Of a DNA stretch of 64,000 nucleotides, positions 46,646-55,469 are shown in pieces; within the stretch, counting starts at the first letter, position 1, and each line of letters begins with the position of its first letter. The position numbers and the translations under genes were made by a program. Below the pieces are notes generated by a model, which saw nothing but the letters and a program-made list of their open reading frames with translations, was not told where the DNA came from and searched no databases. This DNA comes from Synechococcus sp. KORDI-100. GTDB lineage: Bacteria; Cyanobacteriota; Cyanobacteriia; PCC-6307; Cyanobiaceae. The stretch spans positions 1,674,001-1,738,000 of the forward strand of contig NZ_CP006269.1 of the NCBI RefSeq assembly GCF_000737535.1, given 5' to 3'.

Positions 46646-47013
46646 TCAGCCGCCGGTTGCACCAGCGAACGCAGCCTCCGGCCCAGCGCTTCCAGTGGTG
46701 CAGCATCCTGAGGAGCACTGCAACGCTGGCCTGATTCAGCATCCATCCACACCGGATGGCGGCCATGCCACAGCATCGGGAGATCGGGCTGATCCAACCA
46801 GCTGAGCATCAGGTTGACCTCATCGCCACTGCGATAGATCTCCAGTTCGAGATCACGGTCGGGATGACGTTGTCCATCAGCATCGCGGCATTCGATTCGC
46901 ACATTCAGGTCGTCCAGCTCAACTGCAGCGGAAGGATCGATCGGCACAACGGCGTGACTCCAGGGCTTTAGGCAGACATCGGCGGCCTTGGCGATCAGCA
47001 CCAGCAAATCCAT
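46633..47013 (-). CDS. Hypothetical protein
   Basis: 126 residues, acidic, no membrane helix. Readable segments: [40 protein letters not shown] and [18 protein letters not shown]. Looks like a compact beta protein with a cyanobacterium-specific appearance; no function assigned. Its 3' end overlaps the ilvD stop by 13 bases. Directly downstream of the CIA30 gene (4 bases), likely one transcript. Confidence 0.7.
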
Positions 47014-47017
47014 GGAA

Positions 47018-47590
47018 TCAAGGCAGCGCGCTGATCGAACGGATCAACAACCGAATCGAACCGGGTCGAAAGCCAGGGTTGAGGTCGCCGGCATCGCCGA
47101 ACTTGGAATGCAGCACCTGGATGCGGGTGACACCGCCGCGATCAAAGCGCAACGGCAGGCCCACGGGTTTGGCGCGCACGGTGGGGCGCAGATCCGCAAA
47201 CGGCACCACCACACGGGTTGTCCCGCTGGAGTTGGTGGGGACGTCGATCACCCAACGCAAACCACCGGGAATCAGTTCAGTCAGCCCCAACGCTCCATCC
47301 CGGCAGCCAAGGGCGATCTTGAGGGTGCGGCCCTCACCATCCACATCGATCTGCAGCGCCGAGAAGGGCGTCAGATCCAGTGGCGGCTGCAGACGTGGTG
47401 AACGGCAGCTGACGAAGCCACCGCCGCGCTCGACCAGCTCGCCTTCCAAGAGGAGACCGTCCTCCACCACGCGGCATCCGGCACGGGAGCTGCCGCCCAT
47501 GATCGTGTCGTTGAGACTGGCCCAGTCAGCGAACTGCTGACCCTGTACAAGCACCTGGTCTGCGGCGGGCGACTGCATTCTGAACAGCAT
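47018..47590 (-). CDS. CIA30 family protein
   Basis: 190 residues. The galactose-binding-like CIA30 domain is visible: DWASLNDTIMGGSSRAGCRV ... GFVSCRSPRLQPPLDLTPFSALQIDVDGEGR and PLRFDRGGVTRIQVLHSKF near the end. Mitochondrial CIA30 assists complex I assembly; the cyanobacterial role is unknown (possibly NDH-1 or photosystem assembly). Start 47590 (MLFRMQSPAADQ) or 47602. Confidence 0.86.
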   Translation of the reverse strand: MLFRMQSPAADQVLVQGQQFADWASLNDTIMGGSSRAGCRVVEDGLLLEGELVERGGGFVSCRSPRLQPPLDLTPFSALQIDVDGEGRTLKIALGCRDGALGLTELIPGGLRWVIDVPTNSSGTTRVVVPFADLRPTVRAKPVGLPLRFDRGGVTRIQVLHSKFGDAGDLNPGFRPGSIRLLIRSISALP

Positions 47591-47648
47591 GAAACATGCC
47601 ATCCCTAGCAGGCTTTACCAGGAGATCGAGAGCATCCCCTTCAGTGCC

Positions 47649-48032
47649 TCAGCTCAGCTGTCGGAGAATCGCCGGTGGGATGAACCAGTACGACACCAAT
47701 TGCCAGTCGCGACCCAGGAGGTACGAACGGTAGAAATCCCCGACATCCCGCCAGGAATTCCGGTAGTGGCTGGGGTAGATCGTGGTGGTCAACACCGAAA
47801 AGATGACGACGTGCAGGAAGTTTGTTCCGAGATGGTGGCCGAGCTGAAAGCCCAGAAGCCTTGCCTCACTGTTGACGCTGAAGTCGAGCTGAAAATGATC
47901 ATGGAGATGGTCGTGCAGCTCCGTGCACTCACCGATTCAGGGGATCCAGTTTTCAAGGAACTCAACGAACGGATCCGGCTGGTCGCTGGGGTCGATCGGA
48001 CCAGGGGAGATGGCCCACGCAACTCCTGCCAT
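47649..48032 (-). pseudogene. Small helical protein gene with internal TGA
   Basis: From ATG 48032 the frame reads MAGVAWAISPGPIDPSDQPD, then PFVEFLENWIP, then TGA at 47937-47939, then IGECTELHDHLHDHFQLDF, ARLLGFQLGHHLGTNFLHVVIF and a conserved-looking end GDFYRSYLLGRDWQLVSYWF to the stop at 47649. Total 127 codons, coherent on both sides. Probably a point mutation (Arg CGA to TGA) or a sequence error; an unrecognised family, apparently helical with many His. It lies 16 bases after ghaB on the same strand. Confidence 0.6.
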
Positions 48033-48048
48033 TGACCGCAACCCCAAT

Positions 48049-48759
48049 TCAGCAAAGGGATCTTATTTGAGACTCCGCCGCGACCCGATGCTGGTCCAGG
48101 GACTCCCCAAGCCAGTGATGCCAGGCACTGAAGCCCTCTCCCGAGGTTGCTGACAGTTCAAAAATCACAGCATTCGGATTGATGCTGCGGATGTTGTCGC
48201 GGATGGTCTGCACATCCACAGGCAGATGGGGCAGCAGGTCTGTCTTGGTGATGATCACCACATCGGCTCGACGGAACATCACCGGGTATTTCAGAGGCTT
48301 GTCATCTCCTTCGGTGACGCTCAGCAGGGCGACCCCGAGATGCTCCCCCACAGCGAACTCCGCTGGGCAGACCAGGTTGCCGACGTTCTCGATCCAGAGC
48401 AGATCCAACGTGGATGGGTCGAGCCTCTGCTGCAGCAGGCGCAGACCGCCCTGCACCATGGAGGCATCGAGATGGCAGGCCCTCCCTGTGGTGATCGGAA
48501 CCACGGGAACGCCCACAGCCTCCAACCGCTGAGCATCCAGCTGGGTGGTCATGTCCCCCTCAAGCACCGCCATCCGGAATGTGCGGCACAGCTGCGGCAG
48601 GGACCTCTCGAGCAGGGCCGTCTTGCCTGCCCCCGGACTGCTCATCACGTTCAACGACAGCAACCGCCAGGCATCGAAGGCCTCTCGGTTGTGATCAGCC
48701 TGGTGCTGGTTGGCGGCCAGAAGATTGATCTCCAGGTTGTCGCCGATGGGCATGTGCAT
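48049..48759 (-). CDS. ghaB: HypB-like GTPase, nickel insertion for guanidine hydrolase
   Basis: 236 residues. SIMIBI GTPase: P-loop MSSPGAGKTALLE (about 39-51), EGDMTTQLDAQRL, GRACHLDASMVQGGL, and TKTDLLPHLP (NKxD-like). HypB normally supplies nickel to [NiFe]-hydrogenase or urease, but no hydrogenase or urease gene is in this window, and the neighbours are a HypA-like gene and the ureohydrolase. The N-terminal His-rich region typical of hydrogenase HypB is nearly absent (only MHMPIG). I therefore assign it as the accessory GhaB; hypB is the common annotation. Confidence 0.82.
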   Translation of the reverse strand: MHMPIGDNLEINLLAANQHQADHNREAFDAWRLLSLNVMSSPGAGKTALLERSLPQLCRTFRMAVLEGDMTTQLDAQRLEAVGVPVVPITTGRACHLDASMVQGGLRLLQQRLDPSTLDLLWIENVGNLVCPAEFAVGEHLGVALLSVTEGDDKPLKYPVMFRRADVVIITKTDLLPHLPVDVQTIRDNIRSINPNAVIFELSATSGEGFSAWHHWLGESLDQHRVAAESQIRSLC

Positions 48760-48774
48760 GGCTCTTGGATAGCG

Positions 48775-49131
48775 TCAGGTGGGTGCCGATTCGATCCGGC
48801 GGATCCTGAGTTCACGGCCGCTGAGGATGTCCTCAAGCGGTGCAGAACAGCATGGAGAGCGGTATTGCTCCGTCACCGTTGGGGTGTAGGTCGATTCACA
48901 GCGGGGACAACGACCAACCAGGGGAATGCTGTTGATCTGGAGGCTGGATCGCTCGAGCCAGGTTCCACCCACGGCGGCCGCATAGGTGGTGACCAGCGCG
49001 TCGGGTTCGACGCAGGTGAATTCACCAACATCCAGATGCACGGTCCTGACCTCCATTGGAGCGGATGGCTGGGAATCCCGCCATTCCGCAAGCGAGAGGA
49101 GCAGGCAACGGGTCATGTCGACTTCATGCAT
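48775..49131 (-). CDS. ghaA: HypA-like nickel metallochaperone for guanidine hydrolase
   Basis: 118 residues. Starts MHE, the nickel-binding N-terminus of HypA (His2). The zinc site is C-x2-C (RCPRC, residues 75-78) plus an adjacent pair SPCCSAP (94-95) in place of the usual second C-x2-C. Lies between the ureohydrolase (5 bases) and the HypB-like gene (15 bases), all on one strand. As with ghaB, context points to nickel delivery to the ureohydrolase rather than a hydrogenase. Confidence 0.82.
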   Translation of the reverse strand: MHEVDMTRCLLLSLAEWRDSQPSAPMEVRTVHLDVGEFTCVEPDALVTTYAAAVGGTWLERSSLQINSIPLVGRCPRCESTYTPTVTEQYRSPCCSAPLEDILSGRELRIRRIESAPT

Positions 49132-49136
49132 GACCG

Positions 49137-50327
49137 TCAGCGCCAGGCCTGATCGACCTGCATGTTGCAGTTGGGATCAAGCCAGCTCGGCGTTTCGCGT
49201 CGGGGGAGTTGACCGCTCACCACGAGGTGGGCCATGGTGTCGCAGATCACCCGGGTCGCCATCAGCGAGGTCATGTCGCTGATGTCGTAGGGAGGAGAGA
49301 CCTCCACGAGTTCAAGGCCACAGACAGGCACCTGGCGGACGATCAGTTCGAGCAGCTTGAGCGCTTCCCTGGGCAACAGACCACCTGGCTCCGGCCAGCC
49401 GGTGCCAGGAACGAAGCCGGCATCAATGCAGTCGATGTCGAAGGAGATGTAGACGCAGTCGGTGCCATCGGTGGCCCGTTCAATCGCGAACTGGGCCGCC
49501 GCCTCCAGCCCCATTTCGGTGATGTCCGTGACCGTGAGCACATTGGTGCCGCGCTCGCGGCAGACCTTCACGCCCTCCCGGGGAACCTGCCAGCCGCCGA
49601 TGCCCAACTGCACGAGATTCGCCGCAGGGGCATTGGCCATGTTCGTGGCATGGAACCAGGGGCAGGTATGCATCCGTTCATCCAGATCGGTCTCCTGGGT
49701 ATCGACATGCCGGTCGAAATGGATGATGCCGACCTTGCGATCGCCGAGATGCCTGCAGACCCCTCGCACCGTTGGGAAGCCGATCGAATGGTCGCCGCCC
49801 AGGATGATCGGGAAGGCGCCGCTGGCAAACACGTGGGCCACCCCTTTGGAGATCTGATCGAAACTCTTCTCGTTGTTGGCGGGAATCGTGAAGATGTCTC
49901 CGACATCGCACAGGCGAATCTGCTCGCGGAGATCGACGCCCATCTCGTAGTTGTACGGGGTGTACAGCGCCGAGATGCGGCGGATGCCCTGAGGACCGAA
50001 CCGCGTGCCAGGTCGATAGGTGGTGCCGCTGTCGTGGGGAACGCCCAGCACGGCAACGTCATAGTTGCCGACCTGATTCACATCCTCCAGGTAGGGAGCC
50101 TTCATGAAGGTGTTGATGCCGGCATAGTGAGGCAGTTCACCGCGCGAGAAGGTGGAAATCCGCCGGTCCACGATGCTTGCCGCAGCATCAAGCCCGAATT
50201 CGCGGGCCCGGTCCACCTCCGTTTGCCAACCGGTCAGCGGCAGCTGACGTTCCTTTTCAAGTGCCTGCATCCCCTCGCTGGGATGTTGACGCTGAAAACC
50301 AGCCGTGTCGTCTGAGGACGCAGTCAT
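49137..50327 (-). CDS. gdmH: Ureohydrolase, predicted nickel-dependent guanidine hydrolase
   Basis: 396 residues, arginase/agmatinase fold. Metal ligands: GGDHS (His180), HFDRHVD (Asp205, His207, Asp209) and SFDIDCIDAGFVPG (Asp297, Asp299). Usual agmatinases have FDAHxD; here it is FDRHVD followed by TQETDLDERMHTCPWFHATN, a signature I recall from Synechocystis Sll1077, shown to be a Ni-dependent guanidine hydrolase (guanidine to urea and ammonia). The long N-terminal extension (~80 residues) also fits that class (about 390 residues) and not short agmatinases. The two nickel accessory genes follow directly. Usual automated name: agmatinase speB. Confidence 0.85.
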   Translation of the reverse strand: MTASSDDTAGFQRQHPSEGMQALEKERQLPLTGWQTEVDRAREFGLDAAASIVDRRISTFSRGELPHYAGINTFMKAPYLEDVNQVGNYDVAVLGVPHDSGTTYRPGTRFGPQGIRRISALYTPYNYEMGVDLREQIRLCDVGDIFTIPANNEKSFDQISKGVAHVFASGAFPIILGGDHSIGFPTVRGVCRHLGDRKVGIIHFDRHVDTQETDLDERMHTCPWFHATNMANAPAANLVQLGIGGWQVPREGVKVCRERGTNVLTVTDITEMGLEAAAQFAIERATDGTDCVYISFDIDCIDAGFVPGTGWPEPGGLLPREALKLLELIVRQVPVCGLELVEVSPPYDISDMTSLMATRVICDTMAHLVVSGQLPRRETPSWLDPNCNMQVDQAWR

Positions 50328-50370
50328 GGAATCAAGTGCAGAAGCAGCGGAAGCGATGGGCTTCCTGACT

Positions 50371-50396
50371 CCACCCCTACACCGTCGCAGGGGTGG
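50371..50396 (-). promoter_or_regulatory. Hairpin with ACGG tetraloop upstream of gdmH
   Basis: Read on the minus strand: an 11-pair stem CCACCCCTGCG/TGTAGGGGTGG (two G-U wobbles next to and near the loop) with tetraloop ACGG. On the plus strand the wobbles become A-C mismatches, so the structure suits the gdmH-sense RNA. ACGR tetraloops are the hallmark of guanidine-II riboswitch hairpins, which normally come in pairs; a second ACGR hairpin is not seen here. It sits between the pgl stop (50407) and gdmH start (50327), with no T-run after it. Confidence 0.45.
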
Positions 50397-50406
50397 TGCG
50401 CAGCTT

Positions 50407-51120
50407 TCAAAGAGCTGCAGCGGCGTCCTGATCCGCCAGGATCACAACCTCCGATTCCGGTTGCACCAACTTGGCGGGAGTGCGCTCTGGTGATTCATCA
50501 GGGTCGATCAGGCGCTTCAGCGCCTCCTGTTTGCCCGCCCCACTCACCAGAAAGATCACCTGGCGCGACGCACTGAGCACAGGGGCGGTCAATGTGATGC
50601 GATCCAGACCCTTGCCACGGCCAACGGTGGACCAGCTGGTGGTGACCGTTGGGGCCTCGGTGCCGGGGAACAATGACGCGGTGTGTCCGTCATCACCCAG
50701 GCCGAGAAGCATGACATCAAAGACGGGTGGATCTCCGGAACACTGGCGAGAGACCAGAGCTCCGAAGGCCTCGGCACTGGCATCCGCATTGGCCAGCTCC
50801 ACAGTCGGAACGGCATGGAACGTGGCCTTCGAGCCTGGTCCTTCCGCCAGAAGGGTGTTGCGAAGCATGCGGGCATTGCTGGATTCATCATCGGCAGCAA
50901 CCCAGCGCTCATCTCCGAGGAACACATCCACGCGATCCCAGGGGAGCCGTTCCTGTCCGAGCAGGCTGTAGGCCCGGGCGGGAGTCGTTCCGCCGGAAAG
51001 AGCGATTTGACAGCGATCACGCTGATCGAGGGCCAGGCTGATCTGGGCAGCGATCAGCTCGGACGCCCGGCGAGCGAGGTCCTGAGGATCGCTCGCCCGC
51101 TCGATGCGATAAACGGCCAT
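50407..51120 (-). CDS. pgl: 6-phosphogluconolactonase
   Basis: 237 residues. Second step of the oxidative pentose phosphate pathway. N-terminus MAVYRIERASDPQDLARRAS; motifs ALSGGTTPARAYSLL, WDRVDVFLGDERWVAADDESSNARM, LLGLGDDGHTASLFPGTEA, the typical DevB/Pgl set. It begins 11 bases after gnd, the next enzyme of the pathway, on the same strand, so an operon is probable. Confidence 0.95.
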   Translation of the reverse strand: MAVYRIERASDPQDLARRASELIAAQISLALDQRDRCQIALSGGTTPARAYSLLGQERLPWDRVDVFLGDERWVAADDESSNARMLRNTLLAEGPGSKATFHAVPTVELANADASAEAFGALVSRQCSGDPPVFDVMLLGLGDDGHTASLFPGTEAPTVTTSWSTVGRGKGLDRITLTAPVLSASRQVIFLVSGAGKQEALKRLIDPDESPERTPAKLVQPESEVVILADQDAAAAL

Positions 51121-51131
51121 GTCTGATCAGC

Positions 51132-52550
51132 TCAGGCCAGCCATTCGGTGTGGAAGGTGCCTTCCTTGTCGATGCGCTTGTAGGTGTGGGAGCCGAAGCA
51201 ATCACGCATCGCCTGCACAAGGTTCTGAGGGAGACGTCCGGTGCGGTAGCTGTTGATGTAATCCAGCGTGCTGCTGAAGCAGGGGACCGGAATGCCGGAC
51301 TCAGCAGCGCCGGCCACCACCTTCGCCAGACCGGGAAGACGACGGTTTACCTGCTCGGCGAACCATGGATCCAGCATCAGATTGGGCAGCTGGGGATTGG
51401 CGTTGTAGGCATCCTGAATCCGCTTGAGGAGTCGGGCACGGATGATGCAGCCCCCCTTCCAGATCTGAGCGATGGAGGGCATGTGGAGGTCGTAGTCCAG
51501 ATCGTTCGAGGCGATCCGCAACAGCTCCATGCCCTGGGCATAGCTAGCAATGCAGCTGAGCACCGTGGCGTCCATCAACGGGGACATGGCATCGGCGGGA
51601 GTCCCAAGGTCGAAATCCTTGATGGCCGGTCCCTTCAGGACGTCCTCGGCCTTGACACGCTGCTCCTTCATGGAGCTCATCACCCGTCCATTCAGGGAGG
51701 CATAAATGGTGGGAACCGATGCGCCCATCTGGAGGGCAGTCACCACGGTCCAGAGACCTGTTCCTTTCTGCCCAGCCTGATCCATGATTTTCTCAACAAG
51801 ATCCTGGCCGTCCTCTGGATCCTTGGTGCGAAGACAAACCTCGGTGATCTCCACCAGATAGGAGGACAGTTCCTCCGTGGCATTCCACTGGGCCAGAACG
51901 TCGGCCATCTGATCGCCATTCATTCCCTTGACCCGCTTCATCAGGTCGTAACCCTCAGCGAGGATCTGCTCGATGCCGTACTCGATGCCGTTGTGGACGG
52001 TCTTCACAAGATGACCGGATCCACCCGGACCGATGTACGTGACGCAGGGGCCATCCTCAACCTGGGCGGCCATTTTGTTCACCAGGCTTTCAATTGCGTC
52101 GTAGGAGGATTTGGTTCCCCCCGGCATCATGCTCGGGCCCTCGAGGGCTCCTTTGGCCCCACCGGATACACCCATTCCGATGAAGCCGAAGCTCTTGCTT
52201 TCGAGCTGCTTCACGCGGCGCTCAGTGTCGTGATAGTCGGAGTTGCCGCCATCAATCAACAGATCACCTTCCTCGAGATAAGGAGAGATCTGATCAACCA
52301 CTGCATCCACGGCAGGACCAGCCTTGACCATCATCAGGATGCGGCGTGGACGCTCAAGCTTGCCGACGAAATCCTGCAGATCTGAGGCACCCTGAATGTT
52401 TTTGCCCTGGCCACGACCATTCAGGAACTCTTCGGTTTTGGCATAGGTACGGTTGTAGACAACGCTTGAAAAACCATTACGTTCGGCGTTGAGGACGAGG
52501 TTCTCGCCCATGACACCGAGACCGATCAGACCGAAGTGAGACTTGGACAT
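51132..52550 (-). CDS. gnd: 6-phosphogluconate dehydrogenase (decarboxylating)
   Basis: 472 residues. Third step of the oxidative pentose phosphate pathway. HFGLIGLGVMGENLVLNAERNGF (NADP site), GPSMMPGGTKSSYDAIESLV, GGSGHLVKTVHNGIEYG, and the C-terminal RDCFGSHTYKRIDKEGTFHTEW. Start 52550 (MSKSHFGLIGLG) follows a CCCTCCGACC-type leader with a purine-rich RBS; the 7-residue extension is rejected. Upstream is glgC, which makes ADP-glucose for glycogen, a related carbon-storage gene. Confidence 0.96.
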   Translation of the reverse strand: MSKSHFGLIGLGVMGENLVLNAERNGFSSVVYNRTYAKTEEFLNGRGQGKNIQGASDLQDFVGKLERPRRILMMVKAGPAVDAVVDQISPYLEEGDLLIDGGNSDYHDTERRVKQLESKSFGFIGMGVSGGAKGALEGPSMMPGGTKSSYDAIESLVNKMAAQVEDGPCVTYIGPGGSGHLVKTVHNGIEYGIEQILAEGYDLMKRVKGMNGDQMADVLAQWNATEELSSYLVEITEVCLRTKDPEDGQDLVEKIMDQAGQKGTGLWTVVTALQMGASVPTIYASLNGRVMSSMKEQRVKAEDVLKGPAIKDFDLGTPADAMSPLMDATVLSCIASYAQGMELLRIASNDLDYDLHMPSIAQIWKGGCIIRARLLKRIQDAYNANPQLPNLMLDPWFAEQVNRRLPGLAKVVAGAAESGIPVPCFSSTLDYINSYRTGRLPQNLVQAMRDCFGSHTYKRIDKEGTFHTEWLA

Positions 52551-52709
52551 GGTCGGAGGGACCACTGACAACTGACGTCAGTGTGAGCACGCCATCCGGA
52601 TCCGGCCGCAAATCAAACGACATGTGTCAGGAATGATGCATCGAGACGTCGTTTGTTTGATCAGGGACGTCTCATCCCTTGCATTGATATCCGATTGGAT
52701 ATCTTTCGG

Positions 52710-54005
52710 TCAGATCACCATTCCATCAGGAATCGTTGCATTCTTAACGACAACAACGATGCCATTACGGATATAAAAACCTTGATCTGCCCTGTCGGCC
52801 TCTTCAACATGATCCTTGTTGACGATCGTGACGTTGTTACCGATTCGGGTGTTCTTATCAAGAATGGCTCCCTTCACCGTCGTGCCCTGACCGACGCCGA
52901 CAGCGATGCCGCCGCGCTCACGCAGCAAGGCACGTTCATCACTCGACTCGAAGAAGTCAGCACCCATCACGAGGGTGTCCTGCAACACCACATCGCTTTC
53001 AACACGACTGCGAACACCAAGAACACAGTGATGAATACTGCATGACTTCAGGATGGAACCCTCACCAATGATGGAGTTGGTGATCTGAGCATCCACCAGC
53101 TTGCTGGGTGGCAGGTAGCGAGGACGTGTGTAAATGGGGAATTTCTCGTCGTAGAAACTGAACGGCGGTTTGGGTTGCATGGTCAACGCCAGATTGGCCT
53201 CATAGAAAGCACCAATCGTGCCGATATCTTCCCAGTAATCATCAAACACATAACTCTGAAGTTTGTCACCACGAGCGAGGGATTCAGGAATCACCTCCTT
53301 TCCAAAATCCTTGTGGGAAGGCTTGGTGTCGAGCAGGTCAAACAGTGTTTCCCTGCTGAACACATAAATTCCCATGGAGGCCAGGTAGGGCCGTTCTTTG
53401 GCGGAGTCAACACTCAGCCCGAACCGTAACGTATCGACGGCCATTTCAAGCAGGGAATCACCCTTGGGCTTCTCACGGAACTCGAGAATCTTGCCGTTTC
53501 CATCAGTGCGCATCAGTCCGAAGGCCTCGGCCTGCTTGGGGTCAACCGGCAGGGCTGCAACCGTCAAGTCAGCACCCGTGCTTCGGTGATGCTCAATGAA
53601 CTGGCTGTAATCCATCCGATACAGCTGATCGCCGGAGAGGATCAGATATTCATCAACATCCCATTCCTGAAACAGCCATTGATATTTACGAACAGCATCT
53701 GCCGTGCCTTCAAACCATGAGGGGCTGTCTGGCGTCTGCTGAGCGGCAAGGACCTCAACAAAGCCTTGTCCGAACGATGCGCTGAGGTTGAAGGTCTGAC
53801 TGAGGTGACGATTCAGGGACGCACTGTTGAATTGCGTCATCACATACATCTTGTTGATGTTTGAGTTGATGCAATTGCTGATCGGAATATCAATCAAACG
53901 GTATTTGCCTGCCACAGGAACGGCTGGCTTGGCTCGCATCTTGGTAAGCGGGTAGAGCCTCGTGCCGGCTCCGCCGCCGAGAATGATGGCCAGGACCCGC
54001 TTCAT
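52710..54005 (-). CDS. glgC: Glucose-1-phosphate adenylyltransferase
   Basis: 431 residues, exactly the usual length. Makes ADP-glucose for glycogen. N-terminal nucleotide-binding [54 protein letters not shown] catalytic region, and the left-handed beta-helix C-terminus ([24 protein letters not shown]). Cyanobacterial enzymes are activated by 3-phosphoglycerate. Start 54005 ([11 protein letters not shown]). Upstream region to hemA is 125 bases. Confidence 0.96.
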   Translation of the reverse strand: MKRVLAIILGGGAGTRLYPLTKMRAKPAVPVAGKYRLIDIPISNCINSNINKMYVMTQFNSASLNRHLSQTFNLSASFGQGFVEVLAAQQTPDSPSWFEGTADAVRKYQWLFQEWDVDEYLILSGDQLYRMDYSQFIEHHRSTGADLTVAALPVDPKQAEAFGLMRTDGNGKILEFREKPKGDSLLEMAVDTLRFGLSVDSAKERPYLASMGIYVFSRETLFDLLDTKPSHKDFGKEVIPESLARGDKLQSYVFDDYWEDIGTIGAFYEANLALTMQPKPPFSFYDEKFPIYTRPRYLPPSKLVDAQITNSIIGEGSILKSCSIHHCVLGVRSRVESDVVLQDTLVMGADFFESSDERALLRERGGIAVGVGQGTTVKGAILDKNTRIGNNVTIVNKDHVEEADRADQGFYIRNGIVVVVKNATIPDGMVI

Positions 54006-54130
54006 GCCGCTATCGGTGTCGCCGTTGCCGCAAGAACTTACCGGACTTTTCCCTCTCACCAGCGGAATCCGCCAAGATCCGACGAGATTGCTGGGAATCA
54101 GTTCGGGACTGAGGCCAGAGGAGCCTTTCT

Positions 54131-55438
54131 TCAGCTCTCAACCTGAGGCTCCAGATCAAACAGTCGCTCCACCGTGCGCAGGGATTGCTGACGCTCCTGA
54201 CGGCTCTGGGGAGCGCGCAACTGGGTAACCGGAGTATGCAGGATCTTGTTGATGATGCCTTTGCTCAGAGCCTCCACAACCTTGCGCTCGCGGGCGGAGA
54301 AATCCGGCCCCATCCGACTCAGGGCTTTCTGCAGCTCCTCGCTTCGAATCGTTTCCATCGATCCCCGCAGGCGGTTGATGGTGGGAACGGCCTCCAGGCT
54401 GTCCCACCACTCCAGGAACTGCTGAGCCTCCTTCTGAAGCAGCTGCTCCGCCTCGCGGGCGATCGCCTGCCTGGCCTCCTGATTGCGGGCCACCACCTCC
54501 TGGAGATCATCCACGTCATGGGATTCCACGCCGGCGACGTCGGCGGCATCCGCGGCAATGTTGCGGGGAACACCGATATCAATCAAGCGCAGGCGGCTGC
54601 GACGGTTGAGCGGTTGCAGACGAGCCGCATCGATGATCGGATCCTCAGCTGCCGTGCTGGTGAACACCAGTGAGCAGGTGCTGAGGTACTGATCAAGGTC
54701 CGTGATCGGACGGCACCGCACCGGAAGATCCGGAAAATCCTTTGAGAGCTGCTCGGCGCGCTCGACAGTCCTGTTGAGAAGAACGACCCCGGCAGCACCT
54801 TTGGCCTGCAGGTGCTGCAGCAGCAGCCGACTCATCCGGCCAGCGCCAACCACGGCGATTTGCTCGGATTCCAGGGGGACGAGCTGATCGAGTCCGCGCG
54901 ATTGTCCGAGCTTGAGCTGAGCCAGCTCGACGGCCGCCGAGCTGATCGACACCGCGCCCGTTCCAAGGTTGGTTTCACTGCGTACTCGCTTGCCAGTGCT
55001 AACGGCCTGGGTGAGCAGGCGGTTCAGGATGGGGCCGAGGGACTTGTGCTCCTGCCCCAACCGCATCATTTTCTTCACCTGAGACAGGATCTGCCCCTCT
55101 CCCAGGACAAGGCTATCGAGACCGGACGCGACGCGCATCAGGTGATCGACGGCATCTTCATGGTGGTAGCTGAATAAGTGTGGTGAAAGATCTCCCGTCG
55201 CAAGACCTGAATGTCCGCTGAGGAATTCGCTCACCGCCGACACCCCAAGCTCGGGATTGCGAACCAGGGTGTAGATCTCGAGACGGTTGCAGGTGCTCAG
55301 GATCGAGGCCTCGATCACCTGCTCATTGCCTTTCAGGGACTGAAGAGACGTCTCCATGGTCTGCTCAGGAATGCTGAGCCGTTCCCGGATCTCCACCGGT
55401 GCCGTTCGATGACTGAGGCCGACGACGGCAATGTGCAT
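54131..55438 (-). CDS. hemA: Glutamyl-tRNA reductase
   Basis: 435 residues. First committed step of tetrapyrrole synthesis from glutamyl-tRNA. Signatures: [36 protein letters not shown] (active-site Cys), [43 protein letters not shown] and [12 protein letters not shown]. Start 55438 is standard. It provides precursors for chlorophyll, haem and phycobilins. Convergent arrangement with no neighbour overlap; glpX starts 32 bases upstream of its start codon on the same strand. Confidence 0.96.
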   Translation of the reverse strand: MHIAVVGLSHRTAPVEIRERLSIPEQTMETSLQSLKGNEQVIEASILSTCNRLEIYTLVRNPELGVSAVSEFLSGHSGLATGDLSPHLFSYHHEDAVDHLMRVASGLDSLVLGEGQILSQVKKMMRLGQEHKSLGPILNRLLTQAVSTGKRVRSETNLGTGAVSISSAAVELAQLKLGQSRGLDQLVPLESEQIAVVGAGRMSRLLLQHLQAKGAAGVVLLNRTVERAEQLSKDFPDLPVRCRPITDLDQYLSTCSLVFTSTAAEDPIIDAARLQPLNRRSRLRLIDIGVPRNIAADAADVAGVESHDVDDLQEVVARNQEARQAIAREAEQLLQKEAQQFLEWWDSLEAVPTINRLRGSMETIRSEELQKALSRMGPDFSARERKVVEALSKGIINKILHTPVTQLRAPQSRQERQQSLRTVERLFDLEPQVES

Positions 55439-55469
55439 GGAGACGTTCCTCTCAACCGGTGATCAACGT

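Noticed and set aside
48049-49131. hypA/hypB as hydrogenase maturation genes
   Set aside because: No hydrogenase structural genes nearby; position behind the ureohydrolase fits better.
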